Assembly: GCA_019753105.1 (NCBI GenBank)
Contig: JAIELJ010000006.1
Coordinates: 1 to 64,000, forward strand
Direction: 5' to 3'
From: Hyphomonadaceae bacterium
GTDB lineage: Bacteria > Pseudomonadota > Alphaproteobacteria > Caulobacterales > Aquidulcibacteraceae
Length of the DNA stretch: 64,000 nt
The translations under genes and the position numbers were made by a program. Under the pieces are notes generated by a model that was given only the letters and a program-made list of their open reading frames with translations, was not told the DNA's origin and did not search any database. Below, one piece after another: positions 44,554 through 54,504 of this stretch (the first letter of the stretch is position 1; every line of letters begins with the position of its first letter).

Positions 44554-45576
44554 TTAGATTTGGTCTTCGTACTTCTTGGCGAGATCTTCGATGTTGTCCG
44601 GCGGCCAATTCTCGACCGCCATGCCGAGATGGAGGCCCATCGAGGCGAGGACTTCCTTGATCTCGTTCAGCGACTTGCGGCCGAAGTTCGGGGTGCGAAG
44701 CATTTCGCCTTCCGACTTCTGGATCAGATCGCCGATGTAAACGATGTTGTCGTTCTTCAAGCAATTGGCCGAACGAACGCTGAGTTCGAGCTCGTCGACC
44801 TTCTTGAGCAGAGCCGGATTGAAGGGGAGGTCCGGCTTGTCGCCGCCTTCCTTCTTCTGCTTGGGCTCTTCGAACGTGATGAAGACTTGCAGCTGGTCTT
44901 GCAGAATGCGCGCGGCGTACGCGATCGCATCTTCCGGACGGATCGAGCCGTTGGTTTCAACTTCGATGATCAGCTTATCGTAATCGAGCACCTGACCTTC
45001 GCGGGTGTTGTCGACGCGATAAGCGACGCGGCGCACCGGCGAGTAGATCGAGTCGATCGCGATCAAACCGATCGGCGCATCGTCAGGACGGTTCTGTTCG
45101 GCCGGGACGTAGCCCTTGCCGTTATTGACCGTGAGCTCCATGCGGATCGAAGCGCCGTCATCGAGCGTGCAGATGACGAGATCGGGATTCAGGATTTCCA
45201 TGTCGGAAACCGTCTGAATGTCGCCGGCCTTCACTTCGCCTGGGCCCGTCTTCGTCAGCATGACGCGCTTGGGGCCTTCGCCGCGCATGCGGATGGCGGT
45301 TTGCTTTAGGTTCAGCACGATGTCGGTGACGTCTTCGCGGACACCTTGGATCGAGCTGAACTCGTGGACGACGCCGTCGATTTGCACCGACGTGATTGCA
45401 GCACCCTGCAGCGAGGAGAGGAGAACGCGACGCAGCGCGTTGCCGAGCGTCAGGCCAAAGCCACGCTCCAGCGGCTCCGCAATCAAAGTCGCGCGCTTGG
45501 CCGCGTCGTACGCGTGCTCAATCACCGGCTTCTTCGGGCGGATCAGTTCAAGCCAATTCTTTTCGATCGATTGCAT
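44554..45576 (-). CDS. rpoA: DNA-directed RNA polymerase alpha subunit
   Basis: The 340-residue alpha subunit has the assembly domain ([27 protein letters not shown]), a linker ([15 protein letters not shown]) and the C-terminal DNA/activator-binding domain ([47 protein letters not shown]). Length and domains are standard. It lies between rpsK and rplQ, its usual place. Confidence 0.98.
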   Translation of the reverse strand: MQSIEKNWLELIRPKKPVIEHAYDAAKRATLIAEPLERGFGLTLGNALRRVLLSSLQGAAITSVQIDGVVHEFSSIQGVREDVTDIVLNLKQTAIRMRGEGPKRVMLTKTGPGEVKAGDIQTVSDMEILNPDLVICTLDDGASIRMELTVNNGKGYVPAEQNRPDDAPIGLIAIDSIYSPVRRVAYRVDNTREGQVLDYDKLIIEVETNGSIRPEDAIAYAARILQDQLQVFITFEEPKQKKEGGDKPDLPFNPALLKKVDELELSVRSANCLKNDNIVYIGDLIQKSEGEMLRTPNFGRKSLNEIKEVLASMGLHLGMAVENWPPDNIEDLAKKYEDQI

Positions 45577-45639
45577 TCATCTATCCAATCATCGGCGCTA
45601 GCGAACCACGCGCGCCATTGAGGTATTTTCGAACGAACT

Positions 45640-46029
45640 TTAGACGCGGCGGCGCTTCGGCGGGCGGCAGCCATTGTGCGGAATCGGCGTCACGTCGCGG
45701 ATCGACGTCACGGTGAAGCCAACAGCTTGCAGCGCGCGCAGTGCGCTTTCGCGGCCAGAGCCCGGACCAGACACGTTCACTTCGAGCGTGCGCATACCGT
45801 GCTCCATCGCCTTGCGGCCCGCATCTTCAGCGGCGACCTGCGCGGCGTACGGCGTCGACTTACGCGAGCCCTTGAAGCCCATCGTGCCGGCGCTCGACCA
45901 CGAGATCGTGTTGCCTTGCGCATCGGCGATGGTGATCATCGTGTTGTTGAACGACGCGTTCACGTGTGCAACGCCCGTCACGATGTTCTTGCGCTCGCGC
46001 TTCTTAACGCGCGTGGATTCCTTAGCCAT
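45640..46029 (-). CDS. rpsK: 30S ribosomal protein S11
   Basis: The 129-residue protein shows the S11 core ([30 protein letters not shown], then [42 protein letters not shown]). S11 lies on the platform of the small subunit. It follows rpsM by 12 bp. Confidence 0.98.
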   Translation of the reverse strand: MAKESTRVKKRERKNIVTGVAHVNASFNNTMITIADAQGNTISWSSAGTMGFKGSRKSTPYAAQVAAEDAGRKAMEHGMRTLEVNVSGPGSGRESALRALQAVGFTVTSIRDVTPIPHNGCRPPKRRRV

Positions 46030-46041
46030 TGCGGCGTGTCC

Positions 46042-46422
46042 TTACTTCTTTGTCGCTTGTTTCTTACCGGCGATCGGCTTCGCCGGGCCTTTGCGCGTGC
46101 GCGCGTTCGTGTGCGTACGCTGACCGCGAACCGGGAGGCCGCGGCGGTGACGCAGGCCGCGATAGCAGCCGAGATCCATGAGGCGCTTGATGTTCGTCGC
46201 GGTCTCGCGGCGAAGATCGCCCTCAACCGTGTAGTCACGGTCGATCGCTTCGCGGATTTGGAGAACTTCCGCGTCCGTCAGTTCAGCAACGCGACGTTCG
46301 GCGCCAATGCCGACCTTGTCGCAGATTTCCTTGGCGTAGTGACCGCCGATCCCGTGAATGTACTGCAGCGCGATGACGACGCGCTTCTGGGTCGGAATAT
46401 TTACGCCGGCGATACGAGCCAT
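46042..46422 (-). CDS. rpsM: 30S ribosomal protein S13
   Basis: From ATG 46422 ([26 protein letters not shown]) the protein has 126 residues, as usual for S13. The longer frame adds 40 residues that run back over the alpha promoter and are rejected. The C-terminal [19 protein letters not shown] segment reaches into the intersubunit bridge. First gene of the alpha block and preceded by its own promoter at 46514-46542. Confidence 0.97.
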   Translation of the reverse strand: MARIAGVNIPTQKRVVIALQYIHGIGGHYAKEICDKVGIGAERRVAELTDAEVLQIREAIDRDYTVEGDLRRETATNIKRLMDLGCYRGLRHRRGLPVRGQRTHTNARTRKGPAKPIAGKKQATKK

Positions 46423-46513
46423 TGTGGACGTGCTCCAAAACGCAATAGGCGCGACGCCGCCCAGCCGCATGGCTGGTGGTGGCATCGCGCGTTGGGTGTT
46501 CGCGAAGGGCGTG

Positions 46514-46542
46514 GTCTTAAACGGGGCGAAATGCCGCGTCAA
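46514..46542 (-). promoter_or_regulatory. Promoter of the alpha ribosomal operon
   Basis: Minus strand TTGACG (46542-46537), 17-base spacer, TAAGAC (46519-46514), about 90 bp ahead of rpsM. The -35 hexamer contains the TGA stop codon of the HxlR gene (46541-46539). Same layout as the promoter upstream of rpsJ. Confidence 0.7.
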
Positions 46543-46982
46543 CCAGCCGAAACGCGCTCCTGTTGCGGCGTTTGCGCCGCCTCGGCCGCGTCAAATCGGG
46601 CGCGGGCGGCCTCAATACAAGGGGTGTGCTGGATCGCCCATGCGCCGAGGGCGGAAACGGGGACCAAAAGGTCGCGGCCGAGTTCGGTTAGAGCGTAATC
46701 GACCCGCGGCGGGACGGTGGGGGTCACGGTGCGGCTAACCAAGCCGTCGCGCTCCAGATTGCGGAGCGTCAGCGTCAGCATACGCTGCGAGATGCCACCG
46801 GTCATACGCTTGATTTCGTTGAACCTTCTGGGGCCCTCGCCGAGGCGCTGAATGATCAGGACGCTCCACTTATCGCCGATCCGCGAAAGTATCCCTGAGA
46901 CGGCGCGACAGTCGGTGGAGTGGATGTCGGACACACGCGTGTGCCCTGGTAAGCCATTTGTGCGTTCTTGAGCGTCTTTCAT
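46539..46982 (-). CDS. HxlR family transcriptional regulator
   Basis: The winged-helix domain is [61 protein letters not shown], with the conserved DC of redox- or ligand-sensing HxlR proteins. I chose ATG 46982; a GTG two codons upstream is possible. It is divergent from the FMN reductase gene with 47 bp between starts and a palindrome in the gap, so it probably represses its neighbour in response to electrophiles or redox stress. It is an insertion within the ribosomal supercluster. Confidence 0.92.
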   Translation of the reverse strand: MKDAQERTNGLPGHTRVSDIHSTDCRAVSGILSRIGDKWSVLIIQRLGEGPRRFNEIKRMTGGISQRMLTLTLRNLERDGLVSRTVTPTVPPRVDYALTELGRDLLVPVSALGAWAIQHTPCIEAARARFDAAEAAQTPQQERVSAG

Positions 46983-46996
46983 GGGCACTCATATAG

Positions 46997-47021
46997 CCCT
47001 AGTTACCAACCGTTACTAGGG
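46997..47021. promoter_or_regulatory. Candidate HxlR operator
   Basis: Inverted repeat CCCTAGT (46997-47003) and ACTAGGG (47015-47021) in the 47-bp gap between divergent starts. The TAGT...ACTA-type palindrome with an 11-base centre fits HxlR/YodB-like operators. The right arm also holds the ribosome binding site (AGGGG) of the reductase. Confidence 0.5.
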
Positions 47022-47029
47022 GATCGAAA

Positions 47030-47593
47030 ATGACCACCAAAGTCGCCGTCGTCGTAGGCTCGCTGCGCAAGGCCTCCATAAACAGGCAGTTCGCAGAGGC
47101 GCTGGCGAAGATCGCGCGCCCGAAGCTCGACCTTCAGATCGTCGAGATCGGCGACCTGCCGCTCTATGACCAGGACCTGGAAGGCGAGCTGCCGGCAACG
47201 GTTCAGCGCTTCAAACAGCAGATTGAAAGCGCCGATGCGGTTCTCTTCATCACGCCTGAGTTCAACCGCACCTTCTCCGCCGCCATCAAGAACGCGATCG
47301 AATGGGGCTCACGGCCGTGGGGCCGCAACTCCTGGGCTGGCAAGCCGACCGCCATCGCCGGCGCGACGCTGGGCGCCGTTGGCACCGCAGCGGCGCAGTC
47401 GCAGCTGCGCTCTGTTGTCAGCGCGGTTGGGGCTGCACTCACGGTTCAGCCTGAGATTTATCTCAACTACCGCGATGGCCTTATCGTGAACGGCGAGATC
47501 ACCGACGCCAGCTTTGTCGGCTTGCTCGAAGACTTCGTCGCGAAGTTTGCCGATTGGATCGCGCGTCTGCGCGCACCTGCGCTGACGTTCTAA
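47030..47593 (+). CDS. NAD(P)H-dependent FMN reductase
   Basis: The 187-residue flavodoxin-like reductase has the family motifs VAVVVGSLRKASINRQFAEAL (FMN phosphate loop), LPLYDQDLEGELPATVQRFKQQIESADAVLFITPEFNRTFSAAIKNAIEWGSRPWG and a GATLGAVGTAAAQSQLRSVVSAVGA segment. It would reduce FMN, quinones or azo/chromate compounds. AGGGG precedes the ATG at 47030. The HxlR gene and palindrome next door suggest induction by reactive compounds. Confidence 0.92.
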   Translation: MTTKVAVVVGSLRKASINRQFAEALAKIARPKLDLQIVEIGDLPLYDQDLEGELPATVQRFKQQIESADAVLFITPEFNRTFSAAIKNAIEWGSRPWGRNSWAGKPTAIAGATLGAVGTAAAQSQLRSVVSAVGAALTVQPEIYLNYRDGLIVNGEITDASFVGLLEDFVAKFADWIARLRAPALTF

Positions 47594-47616
47594 CAGGGCT
47601 CAAGACGTGAGAGACG

Positions 47617-47650
47617 AAACCGCCGAGCGCAAAGCGCGCTTGGCGGTTTT
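47617..47650. terminator. Bidirectional terminator between FMN reductase and adk
   Basis: AAACCGCCGAGCGC (47617-47630) pairs with GCGCTTGGCGGTTT (47636-47649, one G-T pair) around loop AAAGC; TTTTGC follows on the plus strand and short T-runs on the minus strand. It insulates the inserted reductase gene from the secY-adk transcript. Confidence 0.8.
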
Positions 47651-47653
47651 GCT

Positions 47654-48217
47654 TTAGGCGTCGAGCGTTTTCGCGATTACATTCGCGACGGCTTCGACAT
47701 CGGCCATGCCGTCGACACTGTGCATTTTCCCCTGGCCTTCATAGTAAGGCACGAGCGGGGCGGTTTGAGCGAAATACGCGTCCAGGCGCACTTTGTAGGC
47801 GTCGGGATTGTCGTCCGCCCTGCCCTCTTCCGCGAAGCGCTTGGCGATACGATCCATCAACTTTTGTGAATCGACTTCCAACTTCACGACGCGATCGATT
47901 TGCTTGCCGTGACGCGCAAGCATCGCGTCGAGCGCTTCTGCTTGCGCGACGGTGCGCGGGAAACCGTCAAAGATGAAACCCGGAGCGGTCTTGTTTTGCG
48001 CGAGCGCGTCCTCGATCAAGGCAATCACGATTTCATCGGAAACGAGCGAACCCGAGTCCATAATTGCAGCGACCTTCTGGCCGAGCTCCGAGCCGGATTT
48101 GCGCGCAGCGCGCAGCATGTCGCCGGTAGAGAGTTGAACGTAACCCCGTTCGGCGGTCAGCCGCTTGGCTTGTGTGCCTTTGCCGGCGGCCGGCGGACCG
48201 AACAGGATCAAGTTCAT
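47654..48217 (-). CDS. adk: Adenylate kinase
   Basis: The 187-residue short-type kinase interconverts ATP, ADP and AMP. P-loop GPPAAGKGTQ (residues 7-16), STGDMLRAARKSGSELGQKV, FDGFPRTVAQAEALD and RFAEEGRADDNPDAYKVRLDAYFAQTAPLVPYY are diagnostic. The lid is short and lacks zinc cysteines. The start overlaps the secY stop (ATGA). It ends the spc block. Confidence 0.97.
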   Translation of the reverse strand: MNLILFGPPAAGKGTQAKRLTAERGYVQLSTGDMLRAARKSGSELGQKVAAIMDSGSLVSDEIVIALIEDALAQNKTAPGFIFDGFPRTVAQAEALDAMLARHGKQIDRVVKLEVDSQKLMDRIAKRFAEEGRADDNPDAYKVRLDAYFAQTAPLVPYYEGQGKMHSVDGMADVEAVANVIAKTLDA

Positions 48218-49569
48218 TTCTTGACGGGTCCGCCACTGGCGCCACGGAGTTTCGAACGCTTGATCAGGCCCTCGTATTGGTGCGCGACCAGATGCGACTG
48301 GATCTGTGCGACGGTATCGAGAGTGACCGACACTACAATCAATAGCGATGTACCGCCGAGATAGAACGGCACGCTGTAAGCGCTCGCTAATATCTCGGGA
48401 AATAAGCAGACCGCGGTGATGTAGGCGGCGCCTATCACGGTTAGGCGCGTCAGCACGTAATCGAGATACTCCGCCGTCTTTTTGCCCGGACGGATGCCAG
48501 GCAGGAAGCCGCCGTACTTACGCAGATTGTCAGCCGTTTCTTCCGGATTGAACACGATCGACGTGTAGAAGAAGCAGAAGAAGATGATGCCGACGGCGTA
48601 GAGGATCATGTGACCCGGGCGCCCGTAGGCGAAATAGGTCTCGAAGGTCTGCATCCAATCGGGCGGATTGGTTTGCATGCCCATGAAGCTGATGACCGTC
48701 GTAGGCAGCAAGAGCAGTGAAGAGGCGAAGATCGGCGGGATAACGCCCGCGGTGTTGATCTTCAGCGGCAAGAACGAGCGTTCGCCCATCGATATGCCGC
48801 CGCCTGCCACTTGGCGCTTCGGATACTGCACCACGAGCCGGCGCAGCGAGCGCTCGATGAACACGACAAAGATGATGACACCCAGCAGCACCGCGCCGAG
48901 CAGGAAGATCGCGAACGGGTTGATGTCACCAGTGCGCGCTAACGCCAGCGTCTGGAAAAGGACGCGCGGTAATTCCGCGATAATGCCGGCGAAGATGATG
49001 AGCGAGATGCCGTTGCCGACGCCGCGCGCCGTCACTTGTTCACCGAGCCACATCAGGAACATCGTGCCGCCGGTGAGTGTGATCACCGTCGATGCGACGA
49101 AGAAGAGGCCAGGATTGGTGACGATGCCCGCGCTGGATTGCAGGCCGATCGCAATGCCATACGACTGGAAGATCGCCAGAACGAGCGTCAGGTAACGCGT
49201 GTACTGGTTCAGCTGCTTGCGGCCGACTTCGCCCTCTTTCTTCAAGCGCTCAAGTGACGGCACTGACGTCGCCATGAGCTGAATGATGATCGAGGCCGAG
49301 ATGTACGGCATCACGTTGAGTGCAAAGACGGCCATACGCTCGATGGCGCCGCCGCCCAGCGTATTCATCATGCCAAGGATGCCGCCCGCCTGTTGTTGGA
49401 AGGCATTGGCGAACGCGGCCGGGTCGATGCCCGGGATCGGGATGAATGTGCCGACGCGATAAACGACGAGCGCGATCAGGGTGAACCAGATGCGCTTCTG
49501 AAGATCGGTGGCCTTTGCGAACGCCGCAAAGTTGATGTTCGCGGCTAGTTGTTCTGCGGCTGATGCCAT
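48214..49569 (-). CDS. secY: Preprotein translocase subunit SecY
   Basis: The 451-residue channel protein has ten predicted helices and canonical segments (RIWFTLIALVVYRVGTFIPIPGIDP, GGGAIERMAVFALNVMPYISASIIIQL, GFLPGIRPGKKTAEYLDYVLTRLT). It forms the core of the Sec translocon. Coupled to adk by a 4-bp overlap and preceded by rplO, its usual position. Confidence 0.97.
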   Translation of the reverse strand: MASAAEQLAANINFAAFAKATDLQKRIWFTLIALVVYRVGTFIPIPGIDPAAFANAFQQQAGGILGMMNTLGGGAIERMAVFALNVMPYISASIIIQLMATSVPSLERLKKEGEVGRKQLNQYTRYLTLVLAIFQSYGIAIGLQSSAGIVTNPGLFFVASTVITLTGGTMFLMWLGEQVTARGVGNGISLIIFAGIIAELPRVLFQTLALARTGDINPFAIFLLGAVLLGVIIFVVFIERSLRRLVVQYPKRQVAGGGISMGERSFLPLKINTAGVIPPIFASSLLLLPTTVISFMGMQTNPPDWMQTFETYFAYGRPGHMILYAVGIIFFCFFYTSIVFNPEETADNLRKYGGFLPGIRPGKKTAEYLDYVLTRLTVIGAAYITAVCLFPEILASAYSVPFYLGGTSLLIVVSVTLDTVAQIQSHLVAHQYEGLIKRSKLRGASGGPVKK

Positions 49570-49635
49570 GTGGGCGCGCTGCTCCGAATGTGAACCCGCC
49601 GAGGGCGGGCAAACTCCCCGTCCGGAGAGCGAACC

Positions 49636-50121
49636 TTAGGCGGCTGCTTCGTCCGCTGCAGGCGGATTCAGCAGCGTGACCTTGCCACCGGCCTTCTCAA
49701 CAGCGGCAATGGCCGCGGCGGAGGCGCCGGTCACAGTGATGCTCACTTTGGCTTTCAGCTCGCCGCGCGCAAGGAGGCGCACGCCGTCTTTCTTACGGCG
49801 CACCACACCGGCCTCGACCAGTGTGTCTTCGGTAATGTCCTTCGACGCGTCGATCTTCTTGTTATCGATCGCGTTTTGCAGGGTCGTCAGGTTGATCCAC
49901 TGCGTCTTCTTGCTGTTCAGCGCGTTAAAGCCGCGCTTCGGCATACGCATGTGCAGCGGCATCTGACCGCCTTCGAAACCATTGATCGAGACGCCACGAC
50001 GGGACTTTTGTCCCTTCACGCCGCGTCCGCCGGTCTTGCCCTTGCCCGAGCCGACGCCGCGGCCAACGCGCATCAGCTTCTTGGTTGAGCCGGGATTATC
50101 GGCCAGTTCGTTCAGTTTCAT
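49636..50121 (-). CDS. rplO: 50S ribosomal protein L15
   Basis: The 161-residue protein starts [41 protein letters not shown] with the L15 signature, and continues [21 protein letters not shown]. Standard size; sits between rpmD and secY. Confidence 0.97.
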   Translation of the reverse strand: MKLNELADNPGSTKKLMRVGRGVGSGKGKTGGRGVKGQKSRRGVSINGFEGGQMPLHMRMPKRGFNALNSKKTQWINLTTLQNAIDNKKIDASKDITEDTLVEAGVVRRKKDGVRLLARGELKAKVSITVTGASAAAIAAVEKAGGKVTLLNPPAADEAAA

Positions 50122-50151
50122 CGTACTTGCTCCGACGGCGAGGCCGTCTCG

Positions 50152-50352
50152 TTATTTCACGACTTCGACGAGGTGGGCGACTTTGCGGATCATGCCTTGG
50201 ACCGAAGGCGTGTCTTCGAGTTCGACCACTTGATTGGCGCGCTTCAGGCCAAGACCGACGAGCGTTTCGCGCTGCGACGACTCACGGCGGATCGGGCTGC
50301 CAATGCGGCGCACTTTAACAGTGGCGCCAGCGGTTTTTTTCTTCGTGGCCAT
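50152..50352 (-). CDS. rpmD: 50S ribosomal protein L30
   Basis: The 66-residue protein matches L30: [55 protein letters not shown]. It lies between rpsE and rplO as usual, 3 bp after rpsE. Confidence 0.96.
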   Translation of the reverse strand: MATKKKTAGATVKVRRIGSPIRRESSQRETLVGLGLKRANQVVELEDTPSVQGMIRKVAHLVEVVK

Positions 50353-50355
50353 CTA

Positions 50356-51033
50356 TCAACCCTCCGCAGCGACTTCGCCGAGGCTCGCGCCGTCCTTACG
50401 ACGGTTGACGATGTCGGACACTTTGAGACCGCGGCGGTTCGCGACCTGACGCGGTGAGCTTTGCAGCTTCAGTGCGTCAAACGTGGCGCGCACCATGTTG
50501 TACGGGTTCGACGAACCCGCCGACTTGGCGACGACGTCGGAGACGCCCAGCACTTCGAGAACGGCGCGCATCGGACCGCCTGCGATCAAGCCGGTACCGG
50601 CCGGCGCTGCGCGCAGCATGACTTTGCCCGCGCCCCAGTGACCGCGGCCGTCATGATGCAGCGTACGGCCTTCGCGCAGCGGAACGCGGATCATCGACTT
50701 CTTGGCTTCTTCCGTCGCCTTGCGGATCGCTTCCGGCACTTCGCGCGCCTTGCCGTGGCCGAAGCCGACCCGGCCCTTTTTGTCGCCGACAACGACGAGT
50801 GCAGCGAACGCGAAGTTCTTGCCGCCCTTGACGACCTTGGCGACGCGATTGATCGCGACGAGCTTATCGACCAGCTCGCCTTCGGCGCGCTCTTCGCTGG
50901 ACTGCTGATCGCGCTGACCGCGGCGCGGGCCACGCTCGCCGCCCGGGCCGCCACGACGCGGACCGCGGGGGCCACGGCTGCGGGGCTGTTCAGTGCTTTC
51001 GGCGCCAGAGCCGGCTGCGGTTTCGTCAGTCAT
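50356..51033 (-). CDS. rpsE: 30S ribosomal protein S5 with RG-rich N-terminal extension
   Basis: The conserved S5 core begins at about residue 52 ([51 protein letters not shown]) and contains the dsRBD-like fold. It is preceded by about 50 disordered residues ([22 protein letters not shown]) that canonical S5 lacks. 225 residues in total, compared with about 165 in E. coli. S5 guards decoding accuracy. Confidence 0.97.
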   Translation of the reverse strand: MTDETAAGSGAESTEQPRSRGPRGPRRGGPGGERGPRRGQRDQQSSEERAEGELVDKLVAINRVAKVVKGGKNFAFAALVVVGDKKGRVGFGHGKAREVPEAIRKATEEAKKSMIRVPLREGRTLHHDGRGHWGAGKVMLRAAPAGTGLIAGGPMRAVLEVLGVSDVVAKSAGSSNPYNMVRATFDALKLQSSPRQVANRRGLKVSDIVNRRKDGASLGEVAAEG

Positions 51034-51045
51034 CTCTTTGCGTCC

Positions 51046-51402
51046 TTAGAATTCAAGACCGCCTTCGCGGGCGGCGTCGGCCAGCGCTTTGACGCGGCCG
51101 TGGAAAATGTAGCGGCCGCGGTCGAACACGACCTTCTTGCTGCCAGCCTTCAGCGCACGCTCGGCAAGGAGCTTGCCGACAGCAGCGGCGCCGTCCTTGT
51201 TCGACCCCTTGGCGCCTACGCCTTCTTCTTGCGAAGACGCGGAAGCGACAGTCACGCCCTTCAAATCGTCAATCAGCTGCGCCGAGATATTCTTCGACGA
51301 GCGATAGACCGAAAGGCGCAGGCGGCCCTCGCCAGCGTTCTTCTTGAGCTGGGTGCGATTGCGCCGCGCGCGGCGCTCGATCGGGGAAAGCTTGCGGACC
51401 AT
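51046..51402 (-). CDS. rplR: 50S ribosomal protein L18
   Basis: The 118-residue protein shows [42 protein letters not shown] and [26 protein letters not shown], the L18 signatures; it binds 5S rRNA. Located between rplF and rpsE. Confidence 0.97.
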   Translation of the reverse strand: MVRKLSPIERRARRNRTQLKKNAGEGRLRLSVYRSSKNISAQLIDDLKGVTVASASSQEEGVGAKGSNKDGAAAVGKLLAERALKAGSKKVVFDRGRYIFHGRVKALADAAREGGLEF

Positions 51403-51405
51403 GAC

Positions 51406-51939
51406 TTACTTCTTCTTGCCTTCCTTGCGGCGGATGAACTCGCCGACATAACGCACGCCCTTGCCCTTATAGGGCTCCGGCGGACGATAGGAGCGGATTT
51501 CCGACGCGGCCTGGCCGACAGCTTGCGGATCGATGCCGCTGACCTTGATTTCTGTCGGCTTCGGCACCGCAATCGTGATGCCTTCCGGCGGCTGATAGAT
51601 GATCTCGTGGCTGTAGCCCAAGTTCATCTGCAGGTTCTTGCCTTGCATCGCGGCGCGATAGCCGACGCCCGTCATTTCCAGGTTCTTCTCAAACCCTTCG
51701 GTGACGCCCTTGACGTTGTTCGCGAGCACAGCGCGGGTCGTGCCCCAAAGCGCGCGAGCGCGCGGGGTTTCGTGACGCGGCTTCACCGAGAGCTCGCCGT
51801 TTCCGAACGCGACTTCGACATCGTCGTGCGCGCGGAACTCAAGCGTGCCCTTCGGACCCTTCACGCTCACGTCCTGGCCCTTCACCGTCACGGTGACGCC
51901 ATTAGGAGCGGGGATCGCTTTTTTTCCGAGGCGGGACAT
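51406..51939 (-). CDS. rplF: 50S ribosomal protein L6
   Basis: From ATG 51939 ([22 protein letters not shown]) the protein has 177 residues with two L6 domains and the closing [34 protein letters not shown]. The longer frame starts inside rpsH and adds 19 unrelated residues, so it is rejected. One base separates it from the rpsH stop. Confidence 0.97.
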   Translation of the reverse strand: MSRLGKKAIPAPNGVTVTVKGQDVSVKGPKGTLEFRAHDDVEVAFGNGELSVKPRHETPRARALWGTTRAVLANNVKGVTEGFEKNLEMTGVGYRAAMQGKNLQMNLGYSHEIIYQPPEGITIAVPKPTEIKVSGIDPQAVGQAASEIRSYRPPEPYKGKGVRYVGEFIRRKEGKKK

Positions 51940-51940
51940 C

Positions 51941-52336
51941 TTAGTAGACCTCGCAGAGGACTTCGCCGCCGACGTTCGCGTCACGTGCAGCGGCATCGCT
52001 CATCACGCCCTTCGGGGTCGAGATGATCGAGATGCCGAGGCCGTTGCGGACCAGGCGGAGGTCTTTGATCGACGAATAGACGCGTCGGCCGGGCTTCGAC
52101 ACGCGCTGGATCTGGTGGATCGCCGGCGAGCCTTCGAAATACTTCAGCTCGACCTCCAACTCCTTGTGGGCGCCGTTATCGACCACGCGGAAGTCGCGGA
52201 TATAGCCTTCGTCCTTCAGCACTTGCAGAACGCGCGCGCGCAGCGTCGAGGCCGGCGAAAGCAGCTTCGAACGGCCGCGCATCTGCGCGTTGCGGATGCG
52301 GGTGATCAGATCGCCAACGGGATCATTCAGGTTCAT
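51941..52336 (-). CDS. rpsH: 30S ribosomal protein S8
   Basis: 131 residues; [30 protein letters not shown] at the start and the C-terminal [33 protein letters not shown] are typical. In E. coli S8 represses the spc operon; I cannot confirm a binding site here. Confidence 0.97.
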   Translation of the reverse strand: MNLNDPVGDLITRIRNAQMRGRSKLLSPASTLRARVLQVLKDEGYIRDFRVVDNGAHKELEVELKYFEGSPAIHQIQRVSKPGRRVYSSIKDLRLVRNGLGISIISTPKGVMSDAAARDANVGGEVLCEVY

Positions 52337-52348
52337 CTGATGTCTCCC

Positions 52349-52654
52349 TTACCAGCTCGACTTGACCATGCCGGGGATCTGGCCTTTGGAGGCGAGATCA
52401 CGCAGCGCGATACGGCTGAGCTTCAGCTTGCGATAGAAGGCGCGCGGACGGCCTGTCAGTTCGCAGCGGTTACGAACGCGCGTCGCCGAGGAATTGCGCG
52501 GCAGCTGCGCCAGCTTAAGGCGGGCAGCGAAACGCTCTTCCAGCGGAAGGTCTTCGTTCAACGCAGCAGCGCGCAGCTTCGCGCGGCGAGCAGCATACTG
52601 CTTCGCAAGGCGCTCGCGCTTCTTGTTGCGTTCGATTGAACTCGTCTTTGCCAT
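52349..52654 (-). CDS. rpsN: 30S ribosomal protein S14
   Basis: 101 residues, the long zinc-free S14 type (no CxxC pairs): [32 protein letters not shown] and [43 protein letters not shown]. Confidence 0.97.
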   Translation of the reverse strand: MAKTSSIERNKKRERLAKQYAARRAKLRAAALNEDLPLEERFAARLKLAQLPRNSSATRVRNRCELTGRPRAFYRKLKLSRIALRDLASKGQIPGMVKSSW

Positions 52655-52700
52655 TCTCTCACTCTCTCCCGGTGCGTTCTGGGGTGGATCGCTTTCGCGA

Positions 52701-53366
52701 TCAGTTCCGGAACGGGAAATCGAACTCTTTCAACAAGGCCTTGGCTTCAGCGTCGGTGCGCGCAGTGGTGCAGACGACGATGTCCATGCCCCAGATCTGA
52801 TCGATCTGGTCGTAATTAATTTCAGGGAACACGATGTGCTCCTTGATGCCCATGGCGTAGTTGCCGCGGCCGTCGAAGCTCTTGCCGTTCAAGCCACGGA
52901 AGTCCTTCACGCGCGGCAGCGCGATGGTCACCAGACGGTCGAGAAACTCGTACATCTGGTCCTTGCGGAGCGTAACCTTGGCGCCGATGCTCATGCCTTC
53001 ACGCAGCTTGAACGCCGCGATCGACTTGCGCGCCTTCGTCGCGATCGGCTTTTGACCGGCGATCGCCGTCAACGCTTCGATCGCCGAGGTCAGCTTCTTG
53101 GAGTCAGCGGTCGCTTCGCCGACGCCCATGTTGATCACGATCTTCTCAAGACGCGGGATCTGCATCTCGTTCGTGTAGTTGAACTGCTCACGCAGACGGC
53201 CACGAATCTCGCCCGTGTAACGCTGCTTCATGCGCGGCGTGTAATCGGCGGGCTTCGGCGCGCGCGGCTTTGCGTCGGCCGCAGCCTTCTTGCCGGCGGC
53301 AGCTTTGCGCGCAGCCTTCGCTGCCATGTTGTCTGCCTTTTGGGCCTCTCTCGGGTCCTTAGACAT
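52701..53366 (-). CDS. rplE: 50S ribosomal protein L5 with Ala/Lys-rich N-terminal extension
   Basis: The conserved L5 region starts at about residue 42 ([52 protein letters not shown]) and ends [42 protein letters not shown]. Before it lie about 40 residues rich in Ala and Lys ([20 protein letters not shown]). 221 residues compared with about 180. The start at 53366 overlaps rplX by 8 bp; ATG 53327 would shorten it. L5 binds 5S rRNA. Confidence 0.96.
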   Translation of the reverse strand: MSKDPREAQKADNMAAKAARKAAAGKKAAADAKPRAPKPADYTPRMKQRYTGEIRGRLREQFNYTNEMQIPRLEKIVINMGVGEATADSKKLTSAIEALTAIAGQKPIATKARKSIAAFKLREGMSIGAKVTLRKDQMYEFLDRLVTIALPRVKDFRGLNGKSFDGRGNYAMGIKEHIVFPEINYDQIDQIWGMDIVVCTTARTDAEAKALLKEFDFPFRN

Positions 53367-53679
53367 CGATCTCTACTCCGGAACCCTTAGCGACACGGAC
53401 CTTGCGACCCTTGTCGTTGACTTTGAAACCGACGCGGGTCGGCTTGCCCGTCTTAGGATCGCGCAGCGCCACGTTCGAAACATGGATCGAGGCTTCCTTC
53501 GAGATGACGCCGCCTTGCGGGTTCGCCATGTCGGGCTTGGTGTGACGCTTGGCCAAGTTCAGGCCTTCGACGATCACGCGCTCTTCTTGCGTCAGCACTT
53601 TCAGAACACGGCCCGAGCGGCCTTTGTCCTTGCCAGCGATGACGACCACGGTGTCGTCCTTGCGAATGCGGGCGGCCAT
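53359..53679 (-). CDS. rplX: 50S ribosomal protein L24
   Basis: 106 residues; KOW motif [42 protein letters not shown] and [33 protein letters not shown]. An assembly initiator of the large subunit. Directly follows rplN. Confidence 0.97.
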   Translation of the reverse strand: MAARIRKDDTVVVIAGKDKGRSGRVLKVLTQEERVIVEGLNLAKRHTKPDMANPQGGVISKEASIHVSNVALRDPKTGKPTRVGFKVNDKGRKVRVAKGSGVEIDV

Positions 53680-54048
53680 TTAGAGAACCTCCGGCGCGAG
53701 CGAGATGATCTTCATCTGGTTGCGGGCGCGCAGTTCGCGCGGCACCGGTCCGAAGATACGCGTGCCGATCGGCTCGCCTTGGTTATTGATGAGCACCGCG
53801 GCGTTGGAATCGAAGCGGATGGTGGAGCCATCCTTGCGCTTGATGTCCTTGGCCGTGCGCACGACGATCGCCTTGCGGACGTCGCCCTTTTTCACGCGGC
53901 CGCGCGGCATCGCTTCCTTGATGGACACGACGATGATGTCGCCCACCGTGGCGTAGCGGCGCTTCGAGCCGCCGAGCACCTTGATGCACATCACGCGCTT
54001 GGCGCCGCTATTGTCTGCGACGTCCAGATTGGTTTGCATTTGGATCAT
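53680..54048 (-). CDS. rplN: 50S ribosomal protein L14
   Basis: 122 residues; [57 protein letters not shown] is the L14 signature, ending [14 protein letters not shown]. It abuts rplX with no gap. Confidence 0.98.
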   Translation of the reverse strand: MIQMQTNLDVADNSGAKRVMCIKVLGGSKRRYATVGDIIVVSIKEAMPRGRVKKGDVRKAIVVRTAKDIKRKDGSTIRFDSNAAVLINNQGEPIGTRIFGPVPRELRARNQMKIISLAPEVL

Positions 54049-54052
54049 GGCG

Positions 54053-54292
54053 TTATGCTCCGATCCGTCCGACCACTTCCCAGCGCTTCAGCTTGGACTT
54101 GGGCGGACATTCTTGAATCTCGACCTTCTCGCCGGTCTTGAAAGCGTTGGCTTCGTCATGGGCGTGGAACTTCGCCGAACGACGAACCGTCTTTTTCAGG
54201 AGCGGGTGCAGATAGGTGCGTTCCACCTGCACGACGACAGTCTTGTCGCCTTTGTCGCTCACAATCGTTCCCTGCATCACGCGGCGCGGCAT
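54053..54292 (-). CDS. rpsQ: 30S ribosomal protein S17
   Basis: 79 residues; [45 protein letters not shown], a typical S17 OB-fold. It lies 3 bp after rpmC and 4 bp before rplN. Confidence 0.97.
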   Translation of the reverse strand: MPRRVMQGTIVSDKGDKTVVVQVERTYLHPLLKKTVRRSAKFHAHDEANAFKTGEKVEIQECPPKSKLKRWEVVGRIGA

Positions 54293-54295
54293 GGC

Positions 54296-54502
54296 TTACA
54301 CTTTCACTTTCGGCGACTTTTCACGCAGCACGGTCTGAACGCGCGCGATGGAGCGGCGAACTTCGCGAATGCGCGACGACTTCTCGAGCTGACCCGTCGC
54401 TTGCTGGAAGCGCAGGTTGAACTGCTCCTTCTTCAGCGAGGAGAGCTCTTCCTTGAGGCGGGCTTCGTCCATGTCGCGGACGGTTTTGACATCGGCAGCC
54501 AT
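54296..54502 (-). CDS. rpmC: 50S ribosomal protein L29
   Basis: 68 residues; a two-helix protein ([53 protein letters not shown]). It lies near the exit tunnel and is a docking site for trigger factor and SRP in E. coli. 2 bp after rplP. Confidence 0.96.
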   Translation of the reverse strand: MAADVKTVRDMDEARLKEELSSLKKEQFNLRFQQATGQLEKSSRIREVRRSIARVQTVLREKSPKVKV

Positions 54503-54504
54503 GA

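Noticed and set aside
45676-46698. A 340-codon plus frame antisense to rpsK, rpsM and HxlR
   Set aside because: Shadow of three real genes with no family resemblance.
50461-52026. A 521-codon plus-strand open frame across rpsE-rplR-rplF
   Set aside because: It is antisense to three certain ribosomal genes; long reverse frames are a side effect of GC-rich codon bias. The product has no domain.
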